A DNA stretch of 5,488 nucleotides from Kiritimatiellia bacterium (GTDB taxonomy: Bacteria > Verrucomicrobiota > Kiritimatiellia > UBA8416 > JABMPJ01), in assembly GCA_029939545.1 (NCBI GenBank), contig JAOZSS010000169.1:1-5488 (forward strand), read 5' to 3'. The position numbers were made by a program, and so were the translations under genes. The notes beneath the pieces were generated by a model, which worked only from the letters and a program-made list of their open reading frames with translations, was not told where the DNA came from and made no database searches. Positions 1 to 5,432 of this stretch are shown here, piece after piece. Numbering within the stretch: position 1 is the stretch's first letter; the number at the start of each line of letters is the position of its first letter.

Positions 1-63
1 ACCTATGCGGAAGTCCAGCGTAAGCGGTTTCGCCCACGAGCAGTGATTGACTCAATAGAGTGA
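1..63 (+). CDS. Possible C-terminal end of an upstream gene (partial)
   Basis: Frame 1 is open from the window edge to a TGA at 61-63 and would encode about 20 residues, rich in Arg and Lys and ending in AVIDSIE. The other two forward frames close earlier, at about 44 and 19. If real, its stop lies 19 bases before the ATG of the next gene, a spacing that suits co-transcription with the glycosyltransferase-like gene. The peptide is too short to assign to a family. A chance open frame of this length is quite possible, so this is a weak call based on position and openness alone. Confidence 0.35.
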   Translation, partial: TYAEVQRKRFRPRAVIDSIE

Positions 64-82
64 ATAGCCGAAGGTTTGAGTT

Positions 83-1666
83 ATGGGTAACCAAGGGGTG
101 AATCTGAGCAATCGCGGGCCTCTACAGCTCGTGGCGGTGGCTGGCACCGTCTTGCTTGTCGGGATTGCGCTCTGGCTGTTGGCGTTGAGTTTCGCGGTTC
201 ACATCACTCCGGACGCGTCGATCTACCTCCTGCACGCCCGCACATTCACCGAAACCTTGAACCGGTTCACCCTTTCTCACGACTCCAAGGGCATCATGCT
301 GATGTTCCTGCTGGCGCTGCCGGTGAAGTGTCTCGGCGCCACGATGGCCGCGGGTGCACTGGCCCAGGCGGTGGCTTACCTCGTTGCGGCGGGTGTCATC
401 ATCTGGCTCATGCGTCGGCAGGTAGGTGCGGCTATTGCGTTGGCTGCGCTCTGGATGATTGTCGCTTTTTCGCCGCTCATGTGGGGCGGACGGGTCAGGC
501 CGGAGGATTTCGGGATCGCATTCATCATGCTCGCGCTGCTCGGCGCATCCCGTGATTCGCGGTGGGGCATCGTGCTCTGCGGCGCCATGGCGGCGATGGG
601 GTGCTTCACCAAGACCTCGCTCCTTCTCTCGCCCCTGCTGGTTGGTATCGCGGGCTGCCTGGTGGGGCCTCGCGGCCGGGAACGCGGGACCAGGCTACTG
701 TTGCTCGCGGTCGGCTTCGCGGCCGTAGCGGTGGTCGTGTTGGCGTGGATCGTCCTGTTGGACGATGCCGGCCAGTGGTTCCGACAGACACTGCAATGGC
801 CATCCGAGTATAAGCGCGCTGTCGACAAAGCAGGACTGTCACGAGTGAGCGTCGGCAACCTGCTTGCACTCCTGCAGGTGGGACGACTCCAGTGGCTCTT
901 TGTCGGCACCGTCTCCGGGCTGTTCTATGGATGGAAGCGCGGTGCCGGCCGCCTGGTCGTGCTCCTGGCCGTGCTGTTGTTCGCCGAGTGCTTGCGCGTG
1001 GTGGTTGAAGGTGAGCCCTGGCACTATGCCGTGGCCGGTATGCTGCCGCCGATGGTGTTGGGCGCTGCGCTCTGCGGCTTGCAACGTGATGGCCGGATGA
1101 GCATGCGCGGAGTGGGGGTGGTGCTGATCCTGCTCAGTCCGGTGCTTGCGGCCACGCTGCCCGATGCCGCCCACGCAACACGCCTGCGCCTGGTGGAAGA
1201 TACGAAAGCGCCGCTCGAAGTACTCGCCGAATTCATGGCGCCGCACTACCGCGCCGGGGAGCAGATCATGGTCAGCGGCCAGGACTACCAGGTGCTCTTG
1301 CACCTGGATGCCCCGCGCCCGTATCCCGTGCTCCCGCTCCACCTGCACGCCGTCTCAAGGGAAGAGCGTGAGGCGACGGTACGCCATTTCCTGCAACGCC
1401 CTCCCGAGTGGATCATCGACAGTCGGCCGGTCACCAGCCCCGTTCCGTTCCGCTCTGTCGGGCACCCCGACGCCCTGACCTACGCCTACGTTTCCATCGA
1501 CGAGTCGGAGTGGGAGAAACCCCGCACCGGCCTCAGCCCGGGAGCGCGCTACCCCACCCGGCGCCCGGCGGCAAACCTCCCCTGCAAGCTCCTGCGGGAG
1601 TTCCCTTATCACCTGGTCGTCGATACAGGACTGCACCAAGCCTGGCGACTCTCGACCGTCCCCTGA
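83..1666 (+). CDS. GT-C-type membrane glycosyltransferase-like protein
   Basis: The 527-residue product has about ten hydrophobic segments in residues 15-358, followed by a hydrophilic domain of about 165 residues (361-527), probably periplasmic. After the first membrane helix comes the acidic loop motif TPDASIY (Asp44), where GT-C enzymes such as ArnT/PMT-like proteins carry their catalytic Asp. RPEDFG (139-144) gives a second acidic loop. FTKTSLLLSP (175-184) resembles the conserved 'xTKgp' stretch of PMT_2-type transferases, and EPWHYAVAGMLPP (311-323) resembles their late Pro-rich helix start. Such enzymes move a sugar from a polyprenyl-phosphate carrier onto lipid or protein on the outer face of the inner membrane; the substrate here cannot be told. 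A weak Shine-Dalgarno, GAAGG (70-74), sits 8 bases before the ATG, and no better in-frame start is seen. The class is inferred from topology and short motifs; a glycan polymerase or ligase is an alternative. Confidence 0.75.
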   Translation: MGNQGVNLSNRGPLQLVAVAGTVLLVGIALWLLALSFAVHITPDASIYLLHARTFTETLNRFTLSHDSKGIMLMFLLALPVKCLGATMAAGALAQAVAYLVAAGVIIWLMRRQVGAAIALAALWMIVAFSPLMWGGRVRPEDFGIAFIMLALLGASRDSRWGIVLCGAMAAMGCFTKTSLLLSPLLVGIAGCLVGPRGRERGTRLLLLAVGFAAVAVVVLAWIVLLDDAGQWFRQTLQWPSEYKRAVDKAGLSRVSVGNLLALLQVGRLQWLFVGTVSGLFYGWKRGAGRLVVLLAVLLFAECLRVVVEGEPWHYAVAGMLPPMVLGAALCGLQRDGRMSMRGVGVVLILLSPVLAATLPDAAHATRLRLVEDTKAPLEVLAEFMAPHYRAGEQIMVSGQDYQVLLHLDAPRPYPVLPLHLHAVSREEREATVRHFLQRPPEWIIDSRPVTSPVPFRSVGHPDALTYAYVSIDESEWEKPRTGLSPGARYPTRRPAANLPCKLLREFPYHLVVDTGLHQAWRLSTVP

Positions 1667-1669
1667 TCA
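1664..1669. other. Abutting convergent stop codons (TGATCA)
   Basis: The TGA of the forward gene (1664-1666) is followed at once by the reverse complement of the TGA of the opposing gene (1667-1669). The two together form the palindrome TGATCA. There is no intergenic base and so no intergenic terminator. Each transcript must run into, or end within, the coding region of the other, giving antisense overlap at both 3' ends. Confidence 0.9.
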
Positions 1670-3397
1670 CTCCGTGGGCGGCTGCGATCCGCCCGCCGCC
1701 GGTGCGGTCATCTGCTGCTGCATCTTCTGCATCTGGATCGCCAGGGCCGCCTGCCCGATACGGGCCAGGAGGTCGGCGGGGATATTCAAACTCCACTGCA
1801 CCAGCCCGCCGCTGTTGTGGCCGGCCGATGTGATGGGAGGCGCGCCCTGCAAGGTCGTGATGATCTTGTCGAACGGCACCGGGTTGCCCGGCATCTCCGG
1901 CATTATCGAGGTGACGAATTCCATGTAGCGGCCGATGTCCACGTCGCCGTAGTAGAATCCGCCAGCGGGAAAGACCGTGCGTGCCACCAGCGGAGAGGCG
2001 CCCGCAGCCCCCTTGATGCGGTCGATCATGGATTCAATAGAGGTGTCGCCCATCGCATAGGCCATCAGTCCGTTCAGAATGGCCACCTCGTACTTCATGT
2101 TCGTCAGGTTCATCGCCTCCATCTGCTGGCGCTGTATCGCCGGCATCTGGTCCAGTGAGATCTTTGCTCTGAACTGGTGGATATCCACACCCTTGTGCTG
2201 GCGCACCTTCTCCTTGAATTCGAGCGACATCGGCATACCCATGCTTTCATAGAAATCGAGGAAGCCGGTCGCCTTCATGTCAGCCTGCATGTTCCGGAGC
2301 AGATCGAGGGCGGCCTTCTCGTCGGCAACCTCCATCACGTAGTCCATGTTCAGCCCGGGGGATGTGCCGCCCAGGACGCTCTCCGATACGGAGCCTTTGC
2401 AGATGGCCATGCATTTCTGCATGTACGCGCTCATGTGCTGCACGCTGTCGGTTTCCAGCGCCATCTCGCTGATGAGTTGTTCGGTCTCGGCCAGGAAGAA
2501 CGCCGACAGAGCCTCCGTGTTCTCGATCAGGAAATCGAGCATGAAGGCCGCCGATCCGGCCGTCCCCGTTTGGACCTTGGGGTTCCACCGGTTCTTCTTG
2601 GGGGCGTTGACCAGCGTAGCCAGGCGGCTGCCCGCGGCGGGTTCGATGACCTGGTCGATCTGGAGCGACCCGTCGGCGGGCGTAATGACGATCTCCATGG
2701 CGTCGACCTGGTTTAGAAACGAAAGTAGGACGCGCATCTCGCCTTCAAGGATCTTCACGGTGCCCTGCGGGGACGGGGTGGCAGTCTGCCCCTGTATCTG
2801 GGCTTGGAGCTGCAGGCCCTTGTCCATGGTGCTCGTCATCATCTGGAACAAGCCTTGGACCTGCTCGCTGTTGGCCGCGATGTAGGAGGCCGGTTGTATG
2901 CCGATGCGAAGGGTCGGCGAGCGCTTGGCGAGAAGCGAGCCGCGCACCGCATCGGCCGCCGCCACGCCCTTCGCAAGGGCCGGGGCCTCCTTGGCTACAA
3001 CCAGCACCCCGTCGCCATAGCTGCACTTCATGCCCATGGTGCCGAGCTTGTTGGTGTAGGCCGCGAGTTGTCCGGCCGATAACTCGATCACACCGAATAC
3101 AGTCGTAGGATCCAGTGCCACCACGGCCAAGCCCTGGCCTGCCGGGATACCGGCCAGCATCGGGTCGCCGAGCTGCATGCCCATCAGGCTCTTCAGCGTC
3201 GTAGCATTCATCATAGGGGAGACCTGCGCGGCCGCGCTTCCCAGCCCGTCGATGAGACCATGAAAATCGGACACCGTGATCGAAAGGACCGCATCGTCCA
3301 TCACCGCCGGTGCCGCAATCTGCCCCCCCCCATGAACCGGTCCAATCCCCGCCGCCAAGACCGCCATCACCAAACCAATACGAACCAAGGTCTTCAT
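1667..3397 (-). CDS. Exported Met-rich protein of unknown function
   Basis: The 576-residue product starts with a classical signal peptide: MKTLVR, a hydrophobic core to about residue 18, and likely cleavage near PVHG at residues 20-25. I recognise no enzyme motif. The mature part reads as mixed alpha/beta, with strand-like pieces such as AVLSITVSDF (36-45) and GLAVVALDP (89-97) alternating with amphipathic helices. About 40 residues are Met (about 7 percent). There are only three Cys (125, 329, 333), the last two as CMAIC. A Gln/Met-rich helix (554-563) and a Pro-rich end (TAPAAGGSQPPTE) close it. No later membrane helix is obvious, so it is probably periplasmic or surface-exposed. GGAAGGA upstream of the ATG gives a good Shine-Dalgarno. 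A run of nine G lies at codons 23-25. The gene is transcribed away from fluC and converges on the glycosyltransferase-like gene. The CDS is secure; the function is unknown. Confidence 0.88.
   Translation of the reverse strand: MKTLVRIGLVMAVLAAGIGPVHGGGQIAAPAVMDDAVLSITVSDFHGLIDGLGSAAAQVSPMMNATTLKSLMGMQLGDPMLAGIPAGQGLAVVALDPTTVFGVIELSAGQLAAYTNKLGTMGMKCSYGDGVLVVAKEAPALAKGVAAADAVRGSLLAKRSPTLRIGIQPASYIAANSEQVQGLFQMMTSTMDKGLQLQAQIQGQTATPSPQGTVKILEGEMRVLLSFLNQVDAMEIVITPADGSLQIDQVIEPAAGSRLATLVNAPKKNRWNPKVQTGTAGSAAFMLDFLIENTEALSAFFLAETEQLISEMALETDSVQHMSAYMQKCMAICKGSVSESVLGGTSPGLNMDYVMEVADEKAALDLLRNMQADMKATGFLDFYESMGMPMSLEFKEKVRQHKGVDIHQFRAKISLDQMPAIQRQQMEAMNLTNMKYEVAILNGLMAYAMGDTSIESMIDRIKGAAGASPLVARTVFPAGGFYYGDVDIGRYMEFVTSIMPEMPGNPVPFDKIITTLQGAPPITSAGHNSGGLVQWSLNIPADLLARIGQAALAIQMQKMQQQMTAPAAGGSQPPTE
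3323..3331 (-). repeat. G9 homopolymer in the signal-peptide region
   Basis: Nine consecutive C on the + strand read as three GGG (Gly) codons, residues 23-25 of the exported protein, right at the expected signal-peptidase site. Gain of one G would move translation into another frame that stays open to about 2745. Loss of one G would reach a TGA within about ten codons. Tracts of this kind are typical of slipped-strand phase variation, but they are also frequent sites of sequencing or assembly error. Confidence 0.6.
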
Positions 3398-3408
3398 CGT
3401 CTATCCTT

Positions 3409-3429
3409 CCGTGTTTTCCGTGTTTTCCG
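3409..3429. repeat. Short tandem repeat, 9-bp unit, about 2.3 copies
   Basis: CCGTGTTTT occurs at 3409-3417 and 3418-3426 and is followed by a partial CCG. It lies just upstream of the start codon of the exported protein, inside what should be its mRNA leader. On the minus strand it reads as repeated GGAAAACAC, with the Shine-Dalgarno GGAAGGA next to it. No function can be read from it. Confidence 0.6.
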
Positions 3430-3437
3430 CCTGCCAA

Positions 3438-3460
3438 CCGTAGCCTCGGCGAAGGCGGGT
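3438..3460. repeat. Possible dispersed intergenic repeat with small hairpin
   Basis: A GC-rich block contains GCCTCGGCGAAGGC (3443-3456), in which GCCT can pair with AGGC around a six-base loop. From general familiarity, phrases of the type 'GCCTTCGCCGAGGC' recur between genes in some PVC-group and related genomes. Only one copy is present here, so the window cannot show that it is dispersed. It lies between the two divergent genes, in the leader or promoter region of the exported protein gene. Confidence 0.3.
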
Positions 3461-3487
3461 GATTAACTTTTCCCACGCAGAACGCCA

Positions 3488-3554
3488 CTATTGCACTGAC
3501 GCCCCATCTATGCAAAGCTATTTGCAATAGCACCCAAGTCATGCAACCGGGTGC
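3488..3554 (+). promoter_or_regulatory. Structured leader upstream of fluC with competing hairpins
   Basis: Three perfect inverted repeats overlap here. CTATTGCA (3488-3495) pairs with TGCAATAG (3523-3530). TGCAAA (3511-3516) pairs with TTTGCA (3521-3526). GCACCC (3530-3535) pairs with GGGTGC (3549-3554). The first two share bases 3523-3526 and cannot coexist; the first and third compete at base 3530. TTGCA/TGCAA alternates four times (3491, 3511, 3522, 3542). The region may be an operator, an attenuator or a riboregulator of the channel gene. The GG-GATGG...CTGATG pattern of the known crcB-motif fluoride riboswitch is not seen. No convincing -35/-10 pair was found either, so I cannot say whether these bases are transcribed. 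Confidence 0.4.
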
Positions 3555-3581
3555 GGTAGAAACAGGGTCGGCTGGAGTATG

Positions 3582-3586
3582 GGAGG
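3582..3586 (+). promoter_or_regulatory. Ribosome binding site of fluC
   Basis: GGAGG lies five bases before the ATG at 3592. An in-frame ATG at 3541 has no such site and would add 17 residues unlike the family's N-terminus. This site therefore decides the start. Confidence 0.8.
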
Positions 3587-3591
3587 GAGTA

Positions 3592-3966
3592 ATGGTGCGC
3601 GGTATTCTACTCGTGGGCGCGGGCGGTTTCGTCGGTGCCGTGCTCCGCTATCTTGTTGGCGGCTTTGTCCTTCACCACACAGTCAACTGGAAGTTCCCGC
3701 TCGCCACGTTCGTGGTCAATGGGGTCGGTTGCCTCGTGGCCGGCATCCTGATGGCGCTGGCCGTCAAACACGACTCCTTCTCGCCGGAACTCCGTCTCCT
3801 CCTCTTCACCGGTCTGCTGGGCGGATTCACCACCTTCTCGGCCTTTGGCGTTGAGACTGTCTATCTCATCCAGCGTCACGAGCTGCTGTGGGCCGGCCTG
3901 AACGTAGCCGGAACTGTTTCAGTGGGTATCGGCGTACTGTGGCTGGGCGTGACCCTGATTCGATAG
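3592..3966 (+). CDS. fluC: Fluoride ion channel FluC (CrcB family)
   Basis: FluC forms an antiparallel dual-topology dimer in the inner membrane and lets F- leak out, protecting enolase and pyrophosphatase from fluoride. The 124-residue product has the normal family length and four hydrophobic helices (about 4-27, 36-58, 66-93 with a break, 98-122). Family signatures are present: GGFVGAVLRY (11-20), the pore Asn43 in FVVNGVG, and GGFTTFSAFGVE (77-88). That last motif holds the TM3 break that binds the central Na+ (TTFS) and the Phe-box residues Phe82 and Phe85. Nothing appears truncated. I chose ATG 3592 over the in-frame ATG 3541 because of its ribosome binding site and the fit to the family N-terminus. 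The stop codon runs into the Shine-Dalgarno of the next gene, so the two are almost surely one operon. The structured leader at 3488-3554 may regulate it. Confidence 0.95.
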   Translation: MVRGILLVGAGGFVGAVLRYLVGGFVLHHTVNWKFPLATFVVNGVGCLVAGILMALAVKHDSFSPELRLLLFTGLLGGFTTFSAFGVETVYLIQRHELLWAGLNVAGTVSVGIGVLWLGVTLIR

Positions 3967-3970
3967 GAGG
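3965..3970 (+). promoter_or_regulatory. Ribosome binding site overlapping the fluC stop
   Basis: AGGAGG is a full-consensus Shine-Dalgarno seven bases before ATG 3978. Its first two bases are the last two of the fluC TAG stop. This favours re-initiation or coupled translation of the barrel gene, and it fixes the barrel start at 3978 rather than at an upstream in-frame ATG at 3888, which lies inside fluC. Confidence 0.85.
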
Positions 3971-3977
3971 ACAGATC

Positions 3978-4787
3978 ATGAGAGCGTTACTGTTAAGTAT
4001 CCTGTTTGCGGCCTGCATCAGCACCGCTCGGGCAGACTCACACACGATGGGCGTCGACAGCCGGGGTTCCAGGCTGCCTGCCCCCATCGGTATCGGTCTG
4101 AACCTTTACTATCAGAGCCAGAGCTATGACCCGACCCGTCTCATCGTCAGCTTGTCACCGGGCGTTCTCGCGGCCCTGGAGGGTATCGGCATGGATCTCA
4201 CGGCTCTTGAGGGCACCGCCATAGATCTCACGGACATGGAGGGCATCGCTATAGAAAACGATGTCATCGAGATGAACCTCAAACTCGACTACTGGCTGCT
4301 TCCGTTCCTGAACGTCTTCGGCATCCTCGGCCGTGTCGATGGGAAGACGGACGTGGACGTCGCTTCTATTCCCAGCCTCAGTGACGAGTATGAGTATGAG
4401 GGCGTCGTCTATGGCGGCGGTGTGACGCTCTCAGGCGGGTGGAAGAACTACTTCGCCGCCCTGACCGCCACCCTGACCGAGACTGAGCTCGATACGAGCA
4501 CCTCCAGTGTCACTGCGTGGATCCTGTCGCCCAAGGTCGGCATGGTCTGCCGCTACGGTGCGGTCTGGGTTGGCGGCATGTACCAGCAGACCGATGAACA
4601 GCACGAAGGCAGCAGAGTGGTGTCGGGCCTCGGCAGTGTCGACTACAACGTCGAGTTCGAACAGGAGGAGAGCTGGAATGGTTCCGTCGGCATCACTACC
4701 GGCATAAGCAAGAACTGGCAGATCGACCTCGAAGCCGGCTTCGGCGACCGCAAGCACGCCTCCCTCTCAACCACCTTTCGGTTCTAA
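3978..4787 (+). CDS. Predicted outer-membrane beta-barrel protein
   Basis: The 269-residue product begins with a signal peptide (MRALLLSILFAACISTARA, cleavage likely after Ala19). The mature part is rich in alternating hydrophobic/polar strands with aromatic girdle-like residues: IGIGLNLYYQSQSY (37-50), MNLKLDYWLLPFLNVFGILG (99-118), VVYGGGVTLSGGW (143-155), GAVWVGGMYQQT (194-205). It ends in LSTTFRF, with the C-terminal Phe recognised by the BAM complex. About 250 mature residues would fit a barrel of roughly 10-12 strands. Residues 67-96 form three tandem decapeptides (LEGIGMDLTA and two variants), probably a loop or periplasmic plug. It follows fluC by 11 bases with a strong ribosome binding site, so the two are co-expressed. 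Its role is not known; a pore, an envelope structural protein or an adhesin-like surface protein are all possible. The barrel call comes from composition and the C-terminal signature, not from recognised homology. Confidence 0.82.
   Translation: MRALLLSILFAACISTARADSHTMGVDSRGSRLPAPIGIGLNLYYQSQSYDPTRLIVSLSPGVLAALEGIGMDLTALEGTAIDLTDMEGIAIENDVIEMNLKLDYWLLPFLNVFGILGRVDGKTDVDVASIPSLSDEYEYEGVVYGGGVTLSGGWKNYFAALTATLTETELDTSTSSVTAWILSPKVGMVCRYGAVWVGGMYQQTDEQHEGSRVVSGLGSVDYNVEFEQEESWNGSVGITTGISKNWQIDLEAGFGDRKHASLSTTFRF
4176..4265 (+). repeat. Three tandem 30-bp coding repeats
   Basis: Units start at 4176, 4206 and 4236 and encode LEGIGMDLTA, LEGTAIDLTD and MEGIAIENDV. The first two agree closely at the DNA level (shared GATCTCACGG near the end of each unit); the third has diverged in its second half. 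The pattern suggests in-frame expansion in a surface or lumenal segment of the barrel protein, where copy number could vary between strains. Confidence 0.75.
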
Positions 4788-4820
4788 AAGAACACTCACC
4801 CGGCTACCCCTTACCCGGTT

Positions 4821-4837
4821 GCCGCACACGGTGCGGC
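4821..4837. terminator. Hairpin between convergent genes (7-bp stem)
   Basis: GCCGCAC and GTGCGGC form a perfect stem around the loop ACG, 34 bases after the barrel-gene stop. No T-run follows on either strand, so it is not a classic intrinsic terminator. It may stabilise the 3' end or serve as a U-tract-independent terminator. Confidence 0.4.
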
Positions 4838-4877
4838 CCTCATAGCGTTCCGCTGCCACACTTGGCTTGCACGGTCC

Positions 4878-4897
4878 CCGCCGACCTTGGTCGGTGG
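4878..4897. terminator. Hairpin between convergent genes (about 8-bp stem)
   Basis: CCGCCGACC faces GGTCGGTGG across TT. With the innermost pair opened, this is an eight-pair stem with one G-U wobble and a four-base loop. It ends 20 bases from the stop of the zinc-ribbon gene on the minus strand. Its symmetry and placement suit a bidirectional 3'-end element, but a T-run is lacking. Confidence 0.45.
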
Positions 4898-4917
4898 AAC
4901 CAATGATCCCCCCGTAC

Positions 4918-5370
4918 CTACTTCAACGCCCCACGCAACGCCGTGATCGTTGCCTCAAGCACCGCCACGCGCTTCTCCAATGCCTCCACCTTGGCTGTTA
5001 CCTCGGGCGAAACCGTGGCGGGCGCCACCGGTGCAGTCGGTGCAGTCGGCGCGGCTGCGGGCGCTGGCGCCGCAGGAGCGGCTGGCACCGCTGGAGCAGC
5101 TGGAGCTGGCGACGCGGCCGTTGGCGTCGCCGGTGGTGCGGCAGCCGCCGGAGTATCCGTTGGCGAAGCAGGAGCAGCTTGTCCCGCCGGAGGCGGAACC
5201 GATGCCGCCGGCGCAGTAGCCGCCACCGTTGCCTGTGCCTTCATCTCGTCGGTCACGGTGAACTTCTTGCGGCATTTCGCGCAGGGGATCTCCTTGATGA
5301 AACGCAGCGTCGCAGGCTTCACCTTGAGCCTGGCGCCACAGTGAACACAGGTCAGTACAGGCATATCCAT
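4918..5370 (-). CDS. Zinc-ribbon protein with Ala/Pro linker and coiled coil
   Basis: The 150-residue product has three parts. Residues 1-40 hold two CxxC knuckles (Cys8/Cys11 in CVHC, Cys30/Cys33 in CAKC) in a Lys-rich context, matching small zinc ribbons of the MJ0042 type. Residues about 50-120 are a low-complexity Ala/Pro/Thr linker. Residues 121-150 form a short coiled coil with a clean 3-4 hydrophobic pattern (Val124, Val128, Leu131, Val135, Leu138, Ile142, Leu145, Leu149). No signal peptide or membrane helix is present, so it is probably cytoplasmic and oligomeric. The ribbon may bind nucleic acid or a protein partner; its target is unknown. GAGAGGA precedes the ATG at 5370 by seven bases. 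An in-frame ATG two codons later is possible but less well spaced. The Ala-rich linker makes long open frames on the opposite strand, which are not genes. Confidence 0.85.
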   Translation of the reverse strand: MDMPVLTCVHCGARLKVKPATLRFIKEIPCAKCRKKFTVTDEMKAQATVAATAPAASVPPPAGQAAPASPTDTPAAAAPPATPTAASPAPAAPAVPAAPAAPAPAAAPTAPTAPVAPATVSPEVTAKVEALEKRVAVLEATITALRGALK

Positions 5371-5403
5371 GGTGGTTTCCTCTCTTTATCGTTGTCCGAC
5401 TCA

Positions 5404-5432
5404 ACAGTATGACGAGTCATGAACTCTGTCAA
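5404..5432 (-). promoter_or_regulatory. Sigma70-type promoter of the zinc-ribbon gene
   Basis: On the minus strand a perfect -35, TTGACA (5427-5432), is followed by 17 bases and a -10 TACTGT (5404-5409). The -10 matches the consensus at the first two positions and the last one. Transcription would begin near 5396, leaving a leader of about 25 bases that holds the ribosome binding site. The DNA further upstream (5433-5462) is AT-rich, as expected for an UP-like region. Confidence 0.6.
5409..5420. promoter_or_regulatory. Palindrome in the promoter spacer, candidate operator
   Basis: ATGAC-GA-GTCAT is a 5-2-5 inverted repeat lying between the -10 and -35 boxes, where a bound dimer would block RNA polymerase. 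A second, overlapping pair, GACTC (5398-5402) and GAGTC (5414-5418), spans the -10. No regulator gene is adjacent, so the identity of any binding protein is unknown. Confidence 0.35.

Noticed and set aside
376..909. Minus-strand open frame inside the glycosyltransferase-like gene
   Set aside because: It is Arg/Ser/Pro-rich with no domain-like pattern. The forward frame shows a coherent series of membrane helices through the same bases.
3491..3521. Promoter for fluC with TTGCAC as -35
   Set aside because: No acceptable -10 lies 16-18 bases downstream; AGCTAT needs a 19-base spacer and matches poorly.
2745..3542. Long minus-strand open frame overlapping the exported-protein gene
   Set aside because: It lies out of frame inside a gene that has a signal peptide and a good ribosome binding site. 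The translation is Gly/Arg-rich and low in structure, typical of a GC-rich shadow frame. It matters only as the frame reached if the G9 tract gains a base.
3541..3591. 17-residue N-terminal extension of FluC from ATG 3541
   Set aside because: There is no ribosome binding site, the sequence is unlike the family N-terminus, and it overlaps the hairpin arms. ATG 3592 has GGAGG at proper spacing.
3398..3591. Known fluoride riboswitch upstream of fluC
   Set aside because: The conserved GG-GATGG, paired CC and CTGATG elements could not be found in order on the + strand. A covariance-model search would settle it.
3888..3977. Upstream ATG start for the barrel protein
   Set aside because: It lies within fluC, lacks a ribosome binding site and would bury the signal peptide. 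ATG 3978 has AGGAGG seven bases away and begins directly with a signal peptide.
4867..5412. Plus-strand Arg/Ser/Trp-rich open frame and an Ala/Gly-rich one opposite the zinc-ribbon gene
   Set aside because: Both are complements of the Ala/Pro-rich linker codons. The minus-strand gene has CxxC pairs, a heptad tail, a ribosome binding site and a promoter; these frames have none.
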